Position numbers and translations under genes: made by a program. From NCBI GenBank assembly GCA_016490735.1, contig JAEMWC010001533.1, positions 1-64,000 of the forward strand: a stretch of 64,000 bases of DNA, given 5' to 3'. The DNA is from Pachyseris speciosa (taxonomy: Eukaryota; Cnidaria; Anthozoa; Scleractinia; Pachyseridae). Shown piece after piece: positions 45,153 through 56,526 of this stretch; positions within the stretch are counted from its first letter, which is position 1; every line of letters begins with the position of its first letter. The notes beneath the pieces are model-generated. The model searched no databases and was not told the origin of the DNA. It was given only the letters and a program-made list of their open reading frames with translations.

Positions 45153-48100
45153 AAAAATAATTGAAAACGATGTAACCTAGGGATAAGTTAAATTATAAAT
45201 CAAACAAAAAAAAAACACCGGTTTTTTGGCCGAGAATGAAATGAATTAAGAAAGGAAGACCTTAGCCTGAAATCATGCCCTCTCCCTATATTATCTACAC
45301 GTCGCTGAGGGGAGGAGGGCATGATACATTTCTTTACGAGATCACATGTAAAACAGCCAGAATCTGGAGTTTTGTCTGATTGGTCGTAGAACAAAAGAGT
45401 CTTTTGAGTCCCGTTCTGATTGGTTACTTGATTTACATATGTGACTTCCGGTGCAAACTCAACACAAGTGAGCCGTTGTGTCGGCTGCCGAGGCGAATTT
45501 TATGCAGCTATAACTTACTCTCTTCAAGAGTTTATTCACAAATCCTTGAAGGAAGAGCCGATGGAATGCATCCCAAGGATCTTATGCTTAAAAGAAGACG
45601 TTGCAGCCGTACTTTCCACATGATTTGGCAGGAGAGTTATTTACTAGTTGTTCCGAAAGCGGTGAAAAAAAAATGCATCGTTCTACTGATTCCAAAACAT
45701 CTTTACGGTAGTTGTGGTGAGTCCCCTGGAATATACATGGAACCAAGAAGTCGGAAATCAAAAGAAGGCGGATTGTGCTGCCGCGATTGAGGAGTCAGGG
45801 TTCACAGAGAAATCGGAAAATCAAATCGTGGAAGTACTATGTACGACAATTGACGATCATTTTAATATTCACGGGCGCACTTGTTGCAAGACGTGCTGCT
45901 GCAGAATCAAAGTTTCATTCCCACACTTTTGTTCGCTTTACGATAAAATAAAGGATTCTGATGTTCCACCGGCAGATTTTTTTTTAGTATATTATTTGTT
46001 TCTTGACGTTTTCAACAGAGAAAACACACCAATGGTTAAGCATTATTAAAAAAAGTAGCAGTGCTTTTCCTTGCCGCGATTACCGCATGGATTTCCGGTA
46101 AAATCTGATTGGCTGACATTTATCGTATGACACAAGATAACATCGCTGTTGACAGGTAAACAACCGAGGGGCGGCAAGCGACTCGTACAGTAATTGTATC
46201 AGGCGTTCTTTTTCTTCCTCCCCCGTACAAAAGAAAAAGAACGTCTGATCGCAGGTTAGGAAGACCTAGACTCAAAGGATGTCCACATTAGTAGCCTCCC
46301 AACAGGAAAACCTTGATGTTGTGGCAGATTGTCTGGTGTCCTTCCGTCTGTTTAAGTTAGTTTATTTTCAGTCAAATTGAAATCCTAACTCCCCCTCTCT
46401 TTTTTCCTCTTTAAAGCAATTCTAGAAATCGCCAGAGAATTTTCAAACATTCACCGCGCCATGGTCCAAGATCCAAAAGGGAATTTTCTGGATCGAATGA
46501 AATGAAATTTAAAGCTCTAAGATAAATAAATAAAAGTTAAATAAACAAAATCGATTTGAAGACCCACTAAAAACAAGGCATTTTCCCAGAATGCGCGACA
46601 TTTTGTGACTGAATTCATGCAAAACTTGGTGAATGATTTATTGCTCGGCGTCTCGGAGTCGTCGTGACGCCATTGTCAGGAGTATATGCAAAGTATAGGC
46701 CATTCCGGAGTTGCGATGGGAACTGGGGCGAGTTTCAAATTTTAACCAATCGATAAATTGACAACATCACATGAACGAAAATGTTTAGATTTGCCATTTG
46801 TCCAAGTTTGATGCTTTTAGGTTGAACAGAAACCAAGTTATGAACTTTAAAACACAGTTAAAGATCCATACAAACGTCTCTAATTTTGAGACTGCGTCCC
46901 CCCAAACCATATAACCTCTTAACATTTTTTACGATTTCTGTGATATTCGTAAAAATGGGCAAACATGGTGATTTTCACCTCACATATTTCCAAATAGTTG
47001 GTGCATGTATGACGGGATTTTACAGTTGTCACAAATCAGAAAAAAATATTTTAAGAGTTTATAAATGGCCTTTAACAAAGCGAATATTTAAGGCGGGATT
47101 TAACCTAAACATCGATTTTTAGCCGCTCAACTTGGATTTAACGTTAATATCAAATCTCTATGCTCATCCCACGAAGCTATCTGTATGAATAGCATCTGAT
47201 GAATGAGGTAATCAAATTACAGAAGCACGTGAAACTATTTTATTGAATGGCGTCTTGACGAACCCGAAGGGTCGAGCAATAAATCTTTTATTAATTTTTG
47301 CATGTCTGTTTAAGCAAATCTCTTGATCAAACGAATTCATAATATGCCGGTGAAGAATATAAAAATGCAAGCCGCAAATATGAATAAGCAGTTTAAAAAA
47401 AATTATAATATTTTTGTTTGGCGAATTAAAACTTACTAACGCTTTATCCAAATGTCCTACAAATGTCCTAGGTTTTACAATTCGCTAAAAATTTCGCAAC
47501 AGATCGCCATGTAAATATATGATTTTCATATATTCATTCTCATAGATCGACATGTAAATGGACACTGAATTAAGTGTGGTGAATGTTTCATACAGTACCT
47601 TTTTCCGGTTAGAATATTTATCAAAATGCGATTGAGATGTTTCAAAATATTAGGTTTTTTTTCCCTGGCTAGACAGTTTTGATCATCGTCTGACTATTTT
47701 TGAGTCTGTAGCTGATGTCCTAAAAAATGCTAGGCTGTTCAGAAGAAAGCTGATTGAGTTAGCTGTATTTTTATGTAGAAACTAATAATTAAATTCGAAC
47801 TTTCCTGTACTGCTGTCGATTCTGTGTTTATAAGAGCTTTTAAAAACGCCCTCTGGCTAAAAGATTTTTAAACAAGCTATCGACTGCGTTCGACTCTTTT
47901 CGCAAAATTATCGTTTTTAAAAATTATCGTCTTAGCCAGTCAACAGCCCTCTTACGTTTTCAAGATTGAATCAAATAAACGTTGTGATCCAATCGTTCTA
48001 TGCTTTCACCTTTGAAACGATGTAACAAATGATTTTTCCGCCTGTTTTTCTTTTATTTTTATTCACAAATTGTTTCGAAAAAACCGGGTTTCCTTCACCT

Positions 48101-48869
48101 GGAATAACGGGAAATGACGCCTTCCAGTGCTTTAGCATCTCACGCAGATTTGGCGCTGTCTTGTCTAACAGTTTAAGACAAAATACGGAAACAACAAGTT
48201 CTTATTGGTGTTACTCCAGGGCTTGATGTGTTTATCAATTCGCTTCCAAACGAAAATCTTCCAGGAAGTCCTAACACGCTAAACTGCACCTCAGCTGCGC
48301 TGCCCGAGAGTAATCGTGCGTTTCGACGTCAACGACGTCTGCCGGCGTGGGTGAACTTAAAAGAATAAGGATTTACGTTCTTGTTTGACTTCCTCTGCAT
48401 ACTTCCGCCCACAAGGTCACCCTAAAGTGTCTTTCCACGTCAGTTAATTTAAAACAAGTTTTTTGGATTAAGTAAATAGAATTCATTAATTACGTCGCCG
48501 TTAAAAAACGGTCGAATAATTTAGTTCCCGGGGTAGTTTATGCTCGATGTCCGACTCACTGGTAAAAGCGTCGGTTGTTCCAGTTTGAATCCAGGATAAA
48601 GAACTCAAGACATGACGGCGCATGGTGCGTTTAAAAGACCTTTCTCAGGTGACTCAAAGACTACAGACTGAAGCCCAGTGCTTTTTAAGATTGTGGGCCA
48701 AACGTCAACATAGATTGTCTAAGTTACAAAACGGTAAAAACTGGCCACAGGAAGCCGGGTACATACTGGTCTGTAACCTTTAGTATATGAAAGGACACAC
48801 ATAAGTGATTTTTTCGTCCAAAAATAATAATTGCCTATTACAACATCAGAAAACAAAGTGACAAAAAGT
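45153..48869. other. No gene seen
   Basis: Open frames up to 136 codons occur near 45380-46049 but show no domain, no consistent splice sites and unlikely composition. A small hairpin (GGCGTTCTTTTTCTTC / AAGAAAAAGAACGTC) is at about 46203-46250. Confidence 0.45.
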
Positions 48870-49600
48870 ACTTCTCAGTAGTGTACAGTTAACTGGTCAC
48901 CATGACTTCACGATTTTATCCACAGACTTGAAAGTTAGAACCACCTTGTACAGTGTAATAAACAGCACCACAGGAAAGTACTGCTCAGTAGCTTTCATTT
49001 GAATGGTCACACTTTAGGATTTCTTCTACAGTCTCAAAAGTTAGAACCACCTTGTACAGCATAATAAACAGCACCACAGGAAAGTACTGCTCAGTAGCTT
49101 TCATTTGAATGGTCACACTTTAGGATTTCTTCTACAGTCTCAAAAGTTAGAACCACCTTGTACAGCATAATAAACAGCACCACAGGAAAGTACTGCTCAG
49201 TAGCTTTCACTTTGAATAGTCACACTTTAGGATTTTATCTACAAAACAACGTCTTGTAACACGATGAAGAGAACAACACAGTTCGATAGTTCTTGAATTG
49301 TCACCCTTCAGGATTTCATTGACAGACTCAAAAATATGAAAACTCACTTGAGCAGCATAGTTAACCTCAACACAGTAAAGTGCTGTTCAGTAGCTTTCAT
49401 TTGAATGGTCACACTTGAGAATTTGATCCACAGACTCAAAAGTTACAACCACCGTGTACAGCTAATAAACAGCTCCACAGGAAAGTACTGCTCAGTGGCT
49501 TTCATTTGAATGGTCACACTTTGGATTGATACACAGATTCAGTATAAAGGACATTACCACAGGAAAGTAATAATCAATACCTTTCATTAGAATCGGGTCA
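48870..49600. repeat. 106-bp minisatellite, locus D (about 7 monomers)
   Basis: Same orientation as locus A: GGAAAGTACTGCTCAGTAGC recurs at about 48972, 49080 and 49187, followed by more decayed copies to 49600. The three central monomers are nearly identical. Confidence 0.9.
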
Positions 49601-51761
49601 TTTGGGGATTTTCCAGACTTGACGATTTCACCCAGTGACTCTAAGGCAGACCGAGTCTGTATGAACAACACTCAAAACAGACGCGCAAAACTGAACAGCT
49701 AACAGTACGTCTTATCAAGGACACCCATGCAACTGTTTCTTTCGATAAATGTTCTAAAGTCTTTTTTTAGCCTCACCAATTCGGAAAAATACTGAAAGAA
49801 GTCAATTCAACTTTTTTCTCGCACAAATTGACACGTCAACGTTCGCCAGTACACGAAAACGAATTTGGTTTGTTTTTGGAGAATAAATGCTGATGAAAAT
49901 AGTCTTAAAAGCGTGATATAAAGCCACATAGCACTTTCTTAAAGTCGACAGGATGTCAGAAATTCGAAAACTACGTCTAACATTCTGTGGCTTTTACTCC
50001 GAAAAGATAAAACTTTGTTAGCAAACACGAATTTGCCGTTTACTGAAAAGCCATGACACCATCCGCAAACACAGGAACAACATTTAAAGCCCTGTGCTTA
50101 TATGTTCTCATTGGGTCTCCTTGTTTCGTTTTACAAATGGTTGGCAATAGATTCTAAAGTAATAAAAAAAAAAAAAAAAAAAACGACCGAATCGACTCAT
50201 GATTTAGAAAGAAACACATTACAGGATTCAAACTCGGTCAATTTAGACGCTTCCATTTTGCTATTTTTCACCAGTAAGGGCAAAATCACCCGCAGTTTGC
50301 CATAACTAAAAAATAGCTGTGAGCAAGGGAAGATTGCGCAAATCGACTAAAAATCTAAATTCTGTACAAGTTACTTATTGTGTGCCATTCAATTTCGAAC
50401 TTATGGTCATATACTCGAGGATTGTAAATTAGAAGTCTTAGTAATTAATATTGCCTTGCGAAAATTATGTCTTGTTTTGAAGCTTTGAAGCTTTTATTTA
50501 AATAAGGAAGTGAAAAGTAACGTTATCGTAAAGCCCAGTATGAAGTCACTGCAAGTTTGGAAGTCGCCACTTTCAATAAAATACATGGTTTAAAAATTTC
50601 ATTACCGGGTTAAAAAAAAATATATACATATATGAAACATCACGTGTCGGATTTTCAAAAGCGTGGGATTGAATGTGACCAACGAAAGTGAAAGACATAA
50701 TGGGACCGTGGGATAAGATCACTTAATTTTGAATTATGGTTTTAATATTACGTTCAGATGTTAATTCAAGTTGGCAGTAAATACGTCACGAACGAATTAC
50801 TAAATGAAATACGTAGTTAAACTATTAAAAACCTCATGAGGTAAAACTTTAACACGTTTCTACGCGACAGCAAAACGGACAAATACCAGTTTCCATGCGT
50901 TTGAATGGCTTCACGTACTTAGGGATTTCATGGGCAGATTCAAACGATATGCTGTTAAGTTGTGGAAACACGACTTTCCACTGCGTTAATTAAAAGTCGA
51001 GCGTCCTTTAAGCATCCATAGAAGGAGAAGTGAATCCGCGAACTCACGAGACGCAAAGCGCGGGAAGTAAAGTTCTCGCGCGGAGACACGAGTATCCGAA
51101 GAAGGTCGTATCCTCGTTCGCTCGATAACACGGGCAGCCCACGCAAACTGTGTGTCGTTTTAATTTTAAAATACAAGAAAATGTTCTATATGTCAATACA
51201 AAAGCTTTAAATTGAGTCAAACTGTTGCTTGGAATATCTGCGTTTATAGTTGACACTTCACGTAAACTTACCAAAGTTTGAGTTATCGTCATTAAACCAG
51301 CGAAAACAAGCTTTTGTTTTGTGAAATGGGATTCGAGGAAACTTGTTTCCCAATTCAGGGTTTCCACCCACTTGGATAGGAAAAACTTCACTGACATTTC
51401 CCCGCCTTCTCATTGACCACAATTTCCACTGACCACTGATCCAAGACAAATCCTTGGCCAATGAAGCCAGCAATGGAGCCAAAGAAAACAATTCCTTTGC
51501 AGCAATGTTTCGAAAAAGTAATACACTTTTATTAACAAGGAACCTCCTTCCTGAACCAATGGCTGGCCAAAAGTAAAATTCACTGACTTTCAGGTTGATT
51601 TTGGATTTCCCCTAACTTGATGCGCAATTCCTTGACTTTTCCAAGAGCATGAAAAAAAAATTGCTTTTCCCTGAATTTTCCGCGACCGCAGCAACTCTGC
51701 AATTTGTTTCAGGAAGAAATTAGCCTGTGAATATATTTTATACATTTTTTTGCATCTGCAG
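49601..51761. other. No supported gene
   Basis: Should contain upstream exons and introns of the ETS gene, but none could be recognised. A run of about 20 A lies at 50163-50182. Confidence 0.4.
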
Positions 51762-52018
51762 TTGTAGATTCCGTCCCAAAGAAACGAGGAACATCTCGCA
51801 GCGCTTTCCATTTATGGGAATTCCTACTCGAGCTGCTCGCAGACGAGCGGTACTCTTCCTTGATCACGTGGACAAATAAGGACAAAAGGGAATTCAAACT
51901 GCGTAATCAGGAGGAAGTCGCGAAGTGCTGGGGCGAGCTAAAGCAACGGCCCGGAATGAATTATGACAAGTTGAGTCGCGCGCTCCGTTATTATTATCAA
52001 AAGAACATCATTAAAAAG
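51762..52018 (+). CDS. ETS gene exon with most of the DNA-binding domain
   Basis: Acceptor TTTTTTTGCATCTGCAG. Two bases complete the preceding codon, then [20 protein letters not shown] onward. If the donor is skipped, translation reads [12 protein letters not shown] and stops at 52057. Confidence 0.85.
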
Positions 52019-55000
52019 GTCAGTGAATCTGAAGGCAAGAGAATATATCGCCTGTAGACTTAATAAATAAATCCATCATGATCTATTTTTGCTACAACCA
52101 CAGCTTGGGTTTGTGAACTATTAACAAAAGGGTAAAGCGCAGTTGAATATTTTTATGGAAACTGCACGTATAAATTATTAAATGGTCGATTGATTGATTG
52201 ATTGATTGAGTGAGTGAGTGAGTTAGTGGGTGAGCGAGTAAGTGATTGAGTGAGTGATTGAGTGAGTGGTTGAGTGAGTGAGTGAGTGAGTGAGTGGTTG
52301 GTTGGTTGTCTGTGTCTGAATGACTGATTGATTGGTACATTAACCTTTTCATCCTAGTTACGCATATATGTGTAAAATATACCGTTTTGGCTATTTTCAT
52401 TTATTTCTTGTTTAAATTTGGTCAGAACATCATGATAATGTGTGAATAGCTCCAACTGGTGTGGTTTGCAATTATAACAGCCTAAAAGATGGACAACAAC
52501 TCCCGAATTCCGCTGCATATCACCGTTCGTTTCTCAACAAAGTAACAAAGCTAATTAAAAATTCTCGGCTGGTTGGTGTTCTGCCTCTTGCTTGACTTTC
52601 GGCGCTCTACCCTGTGGACCCTCTCGATATCCACGTCTATCTGCAGCTTCTCCTTGATAACCGCCTTCACCTTCGCTTCAGAATCCTCCCAAGTTTCGCC
52701 CACCGCTTCAGGAATGCCGCTCACCCTGATATTATTTCTCCTGGACTGGTTTTCGAGGTATTCTGTATTCAGCTGCATTCCGCCAAAGTCACACTTGATC
52801 TGGTCTATGTCCCATGAAAATTACACTTTTTGGGGTCAATGTTTAATAAAAAACATTGCCCCCAAATCAAAATTCTACATTTACAGCAAACCTTACGGCC
52901 AGAACTTCAACTTGCTATCTGGCTGGAAATTTTCCTCTCACTTTTTCCGCGGAACCACGCTTTAGCCATTTTATTGGAGCCAGTCTCGCATATCTCAAGT
53001 CGCCTTGTTCACGCCCGAAAATATTTCTGGCTAATGCATCCATACCACGAGCATAGAACTGCCACATCTCCAACCCCAATGTTTTTCTAAGAGTGTCGGA
53101 TCACGCAGTACTATCAGCAAAATATGGCATCGATTGAATTTTGTACCAGTGCAAACTAGCCCAGATTGCCTTGGTAGGTCGTGGAATCCACCCACAAAAC
53201 GACAAGAGAGACCACTTCACTCGTGAACCACCATATTTGCTACGAAGTATGTTTGGCGTCTCAGTCGGCATGAAACCACCTCTCACCTCTGGCTTTCAGA
53301 GGCTTGTCTTTACGCACATTCCAGCTTAATGATGTCAGCCTGGGAGTTTTTGTAAAGGAAAATTAAATGGCTTGAAAAAACACTTATAAAGCGACAAACT
53401 TATCAGAAACAAGCTCGTTGACTGAGTGATCGAGCAGAAACCGCTGATGTGCGTGACGTCACACATTAGTATAGCACGAGCCCACGGTGTCACAATACCG
53501 CAGATATTTCCATCACATCTCCTTTTATGGGGAAGATTAGTACTCCAGACTAATTATCTCCAAAAATTTACAAGAAAAAATGCACTCACTCTTGATGAAA
53601 ACGGTTAATCATGGCTACTGCTAATTTCAACGTTTATAATCAGAAGTCACCAGAGACCTTCTTAAATTTTCAAAACCCACTCTAGCTTTTATGAGCGCTG
53701 GTGTCGGACCAAACGTAGAGCGGTCTGTCAGGACGACATTGTTTGGTGACGTTTCGTGGCTGGCTTAAATATGTCAGGGATGCACCGATAAAAAAAAACT
53801 GAAATCAATTTGAAATCTATATTGTGATCGATGACACCCGGCTTCCTGTACAATTAAAAGGGCTTTTCACGGAGATCATCCTGTCTTAGGGTGAAATTTG
53901 GTAAATTAACCCATTTGACTACCGGCTGTTTTTACGTTTTCGGAGTGGTTTTCCACCTAAAAACGATGAATAGCAATTTGTGACTCCTTATTTGAAACTA
54001 CCAGGGAAATGTGGTGCTGTCCTAAGGCACTGGAGGCTCAAGGTTTCCGAGAACGTCATTTTGACGTAGCTATTTTTTATCCGTGAAGCAACAACAATGG
54101 CCAAAGTTCGGTTTGCTTGCGATTTTTGCTAAGTTTACAGCCATTTTTCATCTTTAGCGGCTGCCTGATGAGCATCATTAAGCGTGACGGTAGCTAAGAG
54201 TCCACTTTCTCAAAGAATCGAGCAAGGTGATGTACTTTGTTGTCGAATTTGGCTTGTTACTCGACGAACTGGGATTTGGCCGGTCGGACACTTAGTACCT
54301 TTGGGAATCGACTACTGATGAATTTCTCGACCTACGGCCGCATATTTTGGAATTTGTGAGCACTGAAGATGACCACAAGCAGGAAATTTTGGCGGTAGGT
54401 CGGAGTGGCTGTAGACTTTTGGGGAAGGAACGGGCGCTGTCAAAAATTCTCGTTAGTTCCCAGCATGCAACGCGCTCGAGATGTTGAAAATGTCGGGAAG
54501 GCCCGAATGCACTGGAACAAAAGGCTGTATCTACGCTCGGGAGAAGAATATGAACAAAAAAAGTCATTTCTAAGCTAGAACAAGGACTGAATTTCGTTAT
54601 CATGGTTGAAGTTTGGTTTTTCGACGATGATTTCCTTAAAAAACATGAAGGCAAAAAGGGGCATTTTCGTCGTTTCTCTTTGACGTTAAAAACGGTCAGT
54701 TTCGTTCTTGTCCAAACTCAAAAGGCCATATTTGGTAGAAATCGCTACGTTTCTTGCGTTTATTGGATATCCAAATTTAAAGGACATTCCATTTCGTGCT
54801 CACAACTAACAGTTAAGGCAATATTCGTGCGATTGAGAAAGTTGCAATGTTTTGAAGCATGGGAGTTTTCTACGGCCGGTTTTGGTCGGCACGGGTGCCA
54901 ATGGGTTAAGATAATAACAAACTTTGCTTTAATATACGTGATGAATTGCTCCTGGATCATGAAAGAGATGAAAGCAGTTGAATTTTTAACATTTCAGCCT

Positions 55001-55843
55001 GGCTTTGTCAAGTTAGGAGCCCATCAGGGGAGGCAGGGTGGCCGAGCGGTTAGAGCGCTGGATTTGCAATGCGGTGGCCCCGGGTTCAAGTCCCGCTCTA
55101 GCTCGGCCACGCTTCAAAATAGGGATATCTCACAAGTTAATGTGATCTGGTAAGCTGAAGCCACTCTAAGGGCACTAAGGCCACATGGTAGCGGGCATAC
55201 ATTACATTTTCACGCTTGGTCTGCTTGGTCTGGTATGCCTCCTGCCATTTGGGATTCTTAATCAGTTACATTTATTTGAATTATTTTTTTCATGTATTTG
55301 CACAGCCCAATAGTCTTTGTGTGCCATAAATACTGCCGACGGTAAATTACGTTTGACTTTCCAGACATTTCGTGCTATAGAACAGCAGCTGCACTGATCG
55401 CAGGTTTTCAGTCGTTGCTCCTGTTACTTTTCCATTTTTCGCAGGTGAGTGGTCAGCGACTGGTTTACAAATTCGTAGACTTGCCATACAACTACAAGCC
55501 AATCAGAAACCTTTACGACAGTGGCATCCTGGAAAAGGACCGCGAAGCGAAAGTCGGGAAATCCACGCAACGCGCATGCACAGATCTCTCAACACGTGAA
55601 GCCTTCCAAGTGATTTCCCGCCAAGACTACATAACTAACAAAGCCGGCACCGCGTGCACAGTCCAACAAGAACCAATAAGAAAGCACCATTTCACTCACG
55701 TGTTTCCAGTTAGAGCTGAATGCCGCTGCGGTGGTGTGAGACCGCGGATAAGTCACATTTCAGTGCCGGTTATCATGAAGTGTGGGCAGCCATCTTCTCT
55801 GCCGCGCCAAAACATGTCCGCAGATGGCCAGGCTTTAGCTTGA
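51762..55843 (+). CDS. ETS-domain transcription factor, ELK-like (two 3' exons)
   Basis: Exon 51762-52018 and exon 55445-55843 join AAG^GTCAGT to TTTTTCGCAG^GTG in phase 0. Together they encode an ETS winged-helix DNA-binding domain of about 85 residues: [65 protein letters not shown], then [14 protein letters not shown]. The recognition helix keeps both arginines (LSRALRYYY) that read the GGAA core. NIIKKVSGQ-x-(L/F)VYKFV is closest by eye to ELK/ternary complex factors; ELF or other ETS groups are possible. A 112-residue tail without recognised domain follows, to the stop at 55843. The first exon starts in phase 1, so at least one upstream exon with the start codon is missing from this annotation. 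Nuclear transcription regulator by family. Confidence 0.85.
52190..52312. repeat. (TGAG/TGAT)n microsatellite
   Basis: TGAT units pass into TGAG and TGGT units. It lies in the ETS intron. Confidence 0.9.
52555..52815 (-). pseudogene. Non-LTR retrotransposon ORF1 fragment
   Basis: On minus: [20 protein letters not shown] then [15 protein letters not shown] and [14 protein letters not shown]. The ENQSRRNN-(I/L)-x-x-x-GIPE motif and the HRV block are typical of the RRM-type ORF1 protein of L1-like and related LINEs. Only this piece remains, in the ETS intron. Confidence 0.75.
53906..54909. mobile_element. piggyBac-like non-autonomous element, copy B
   Basis: TTAA at 53906-53909 and 54906-54909, ends CCCATTTGAC... 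and ...GTGCCAATGGG. It is the reverse-oriented relative of copy A at 33591-34549. It lies in the ETS intron; no transposase frame. Confidence 0.72.
55032..55200 (+). mobile_element. tRNA-derived SINE, third family
   Basis: Box A TGGCCGAGCGG (55039) and box B GGTTCAAGTCC (55083) are in correct spacing, but the anticodon and acceptor stems do not pair well, so it is a tRNA-like SINE head rather than a tRNA gene. The tail GTAAGCTGAAGCCAC also occurs near 59978. Confidence 0.65.
55445..55843 (+). CDS. ETS gene last coding exon
   Basis: Long pyrimidine tract before GCAG. Encodes the last ETS strand ([19 protein letters not shown]) and a tail rich in charged and polar residues, ending SADGQALA and TGA. 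No effector motif was recognised. Confidence 0.8.
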   Translation: MSGQRLVYKFVDLPYNYKPIRNLYDSGILEKDREAKVGKSTQRACTDLSTREAFQVISRQDYITNKAGTACTVQQEPIRKHHFTHVFPVRAECRCGGVRPRISHISVPVIMKCGQPSSLPRQNMSADGQALA

Positions 55844-56348
55844 AGGTGTTCCTTTTCACCTCTTCATGTTGTACATTTTGGGGTTTAATCTTCTCAGTGT
55901 CGCAGTGACAGTCTTAAAGTAACCCCCCCCAAAAAACAAAAAAATATATTATTATTATTAATATTAACAATAAAATAAAAAAGTCATGATTTAGCGGCAA
56001 ATTTGTGATATCTGTTCAACGGTCGAGCTTGGCCACAATAAAGGAAAAGGTAAATCCTTTTATCGCGTTAAATAAATCATTCTGATCGTAAAATAGGTCC
56101 TGAAGGTATTTATTTGTAAGCCATAACTCGTACTTTGCCGTAGTTAAATTGGTAAGAACTTGTGAAGTAAAGGTCGATTAATTCCTCGTCTAACTGATAG
56201 CTTCTTTTTCTAACAAACGAGTATCATTTAAAAAAACCAGCTTAACATTGCGCGGAGAAATTGTTAATTCTCCGCTTTGCTGCCATTTTTATAAATCTTT
56301 ACGATAAGCATAGTTGGTGTTAGTTAAGTTTGTGTAAAGTTAAGTTAA

Positions 56349-56526
56349 CATCTTATTCCAAAATGGCAACCAATTTATTATTATTTTGTTTGCATGTTAA
56401 TTAGCCCTCTCTGCCTCGTCAACATGTACAAAATGCAAAAGCATTTTGAAGTGAAAATGAGGCAAAGAGGGCTAATTAACATGCAAACAAGAGAATAATA
56501 AATTGGCCGCCACTTTGGAATGAGGT
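56349..56526. mobile_element. MITE family M1, copy 2
   Basis: CATCTTATTCCAAAATGGC at the left, GCCACTTTGGAATGAGGT at the right, and arms with TTTGCATGTTAATTAGCCCT match the copy at 25564-25748. Confidence 0.85.

Noticed and set aside
45380..46049. Overlapping frames of 111-136 codons
   Set aside because: No domain, no splice logic, and the frames overlap each other without a coding-like pattern.
52010..52057. End of a single-exon ETS gene at 52057
   Set aside because: A donor AAG^GTCAGT is present, and the exon at 55445 restores the canonical strand [11 protein letters not shown] in phase 0; the read-through is kept only as an alternative.
55032..55110. Possible functional tRNA gene
   Set aside because: Box A and box B are good, but the acceptor and anticodon stems pair poorly and a SINE-like tail follows.
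54292..55153. Frames of 120 and 183 codons
   Set aside because: They lie in the piggyBac-like element and the adjacent SINE; similar frames in the other copy are not conserved.
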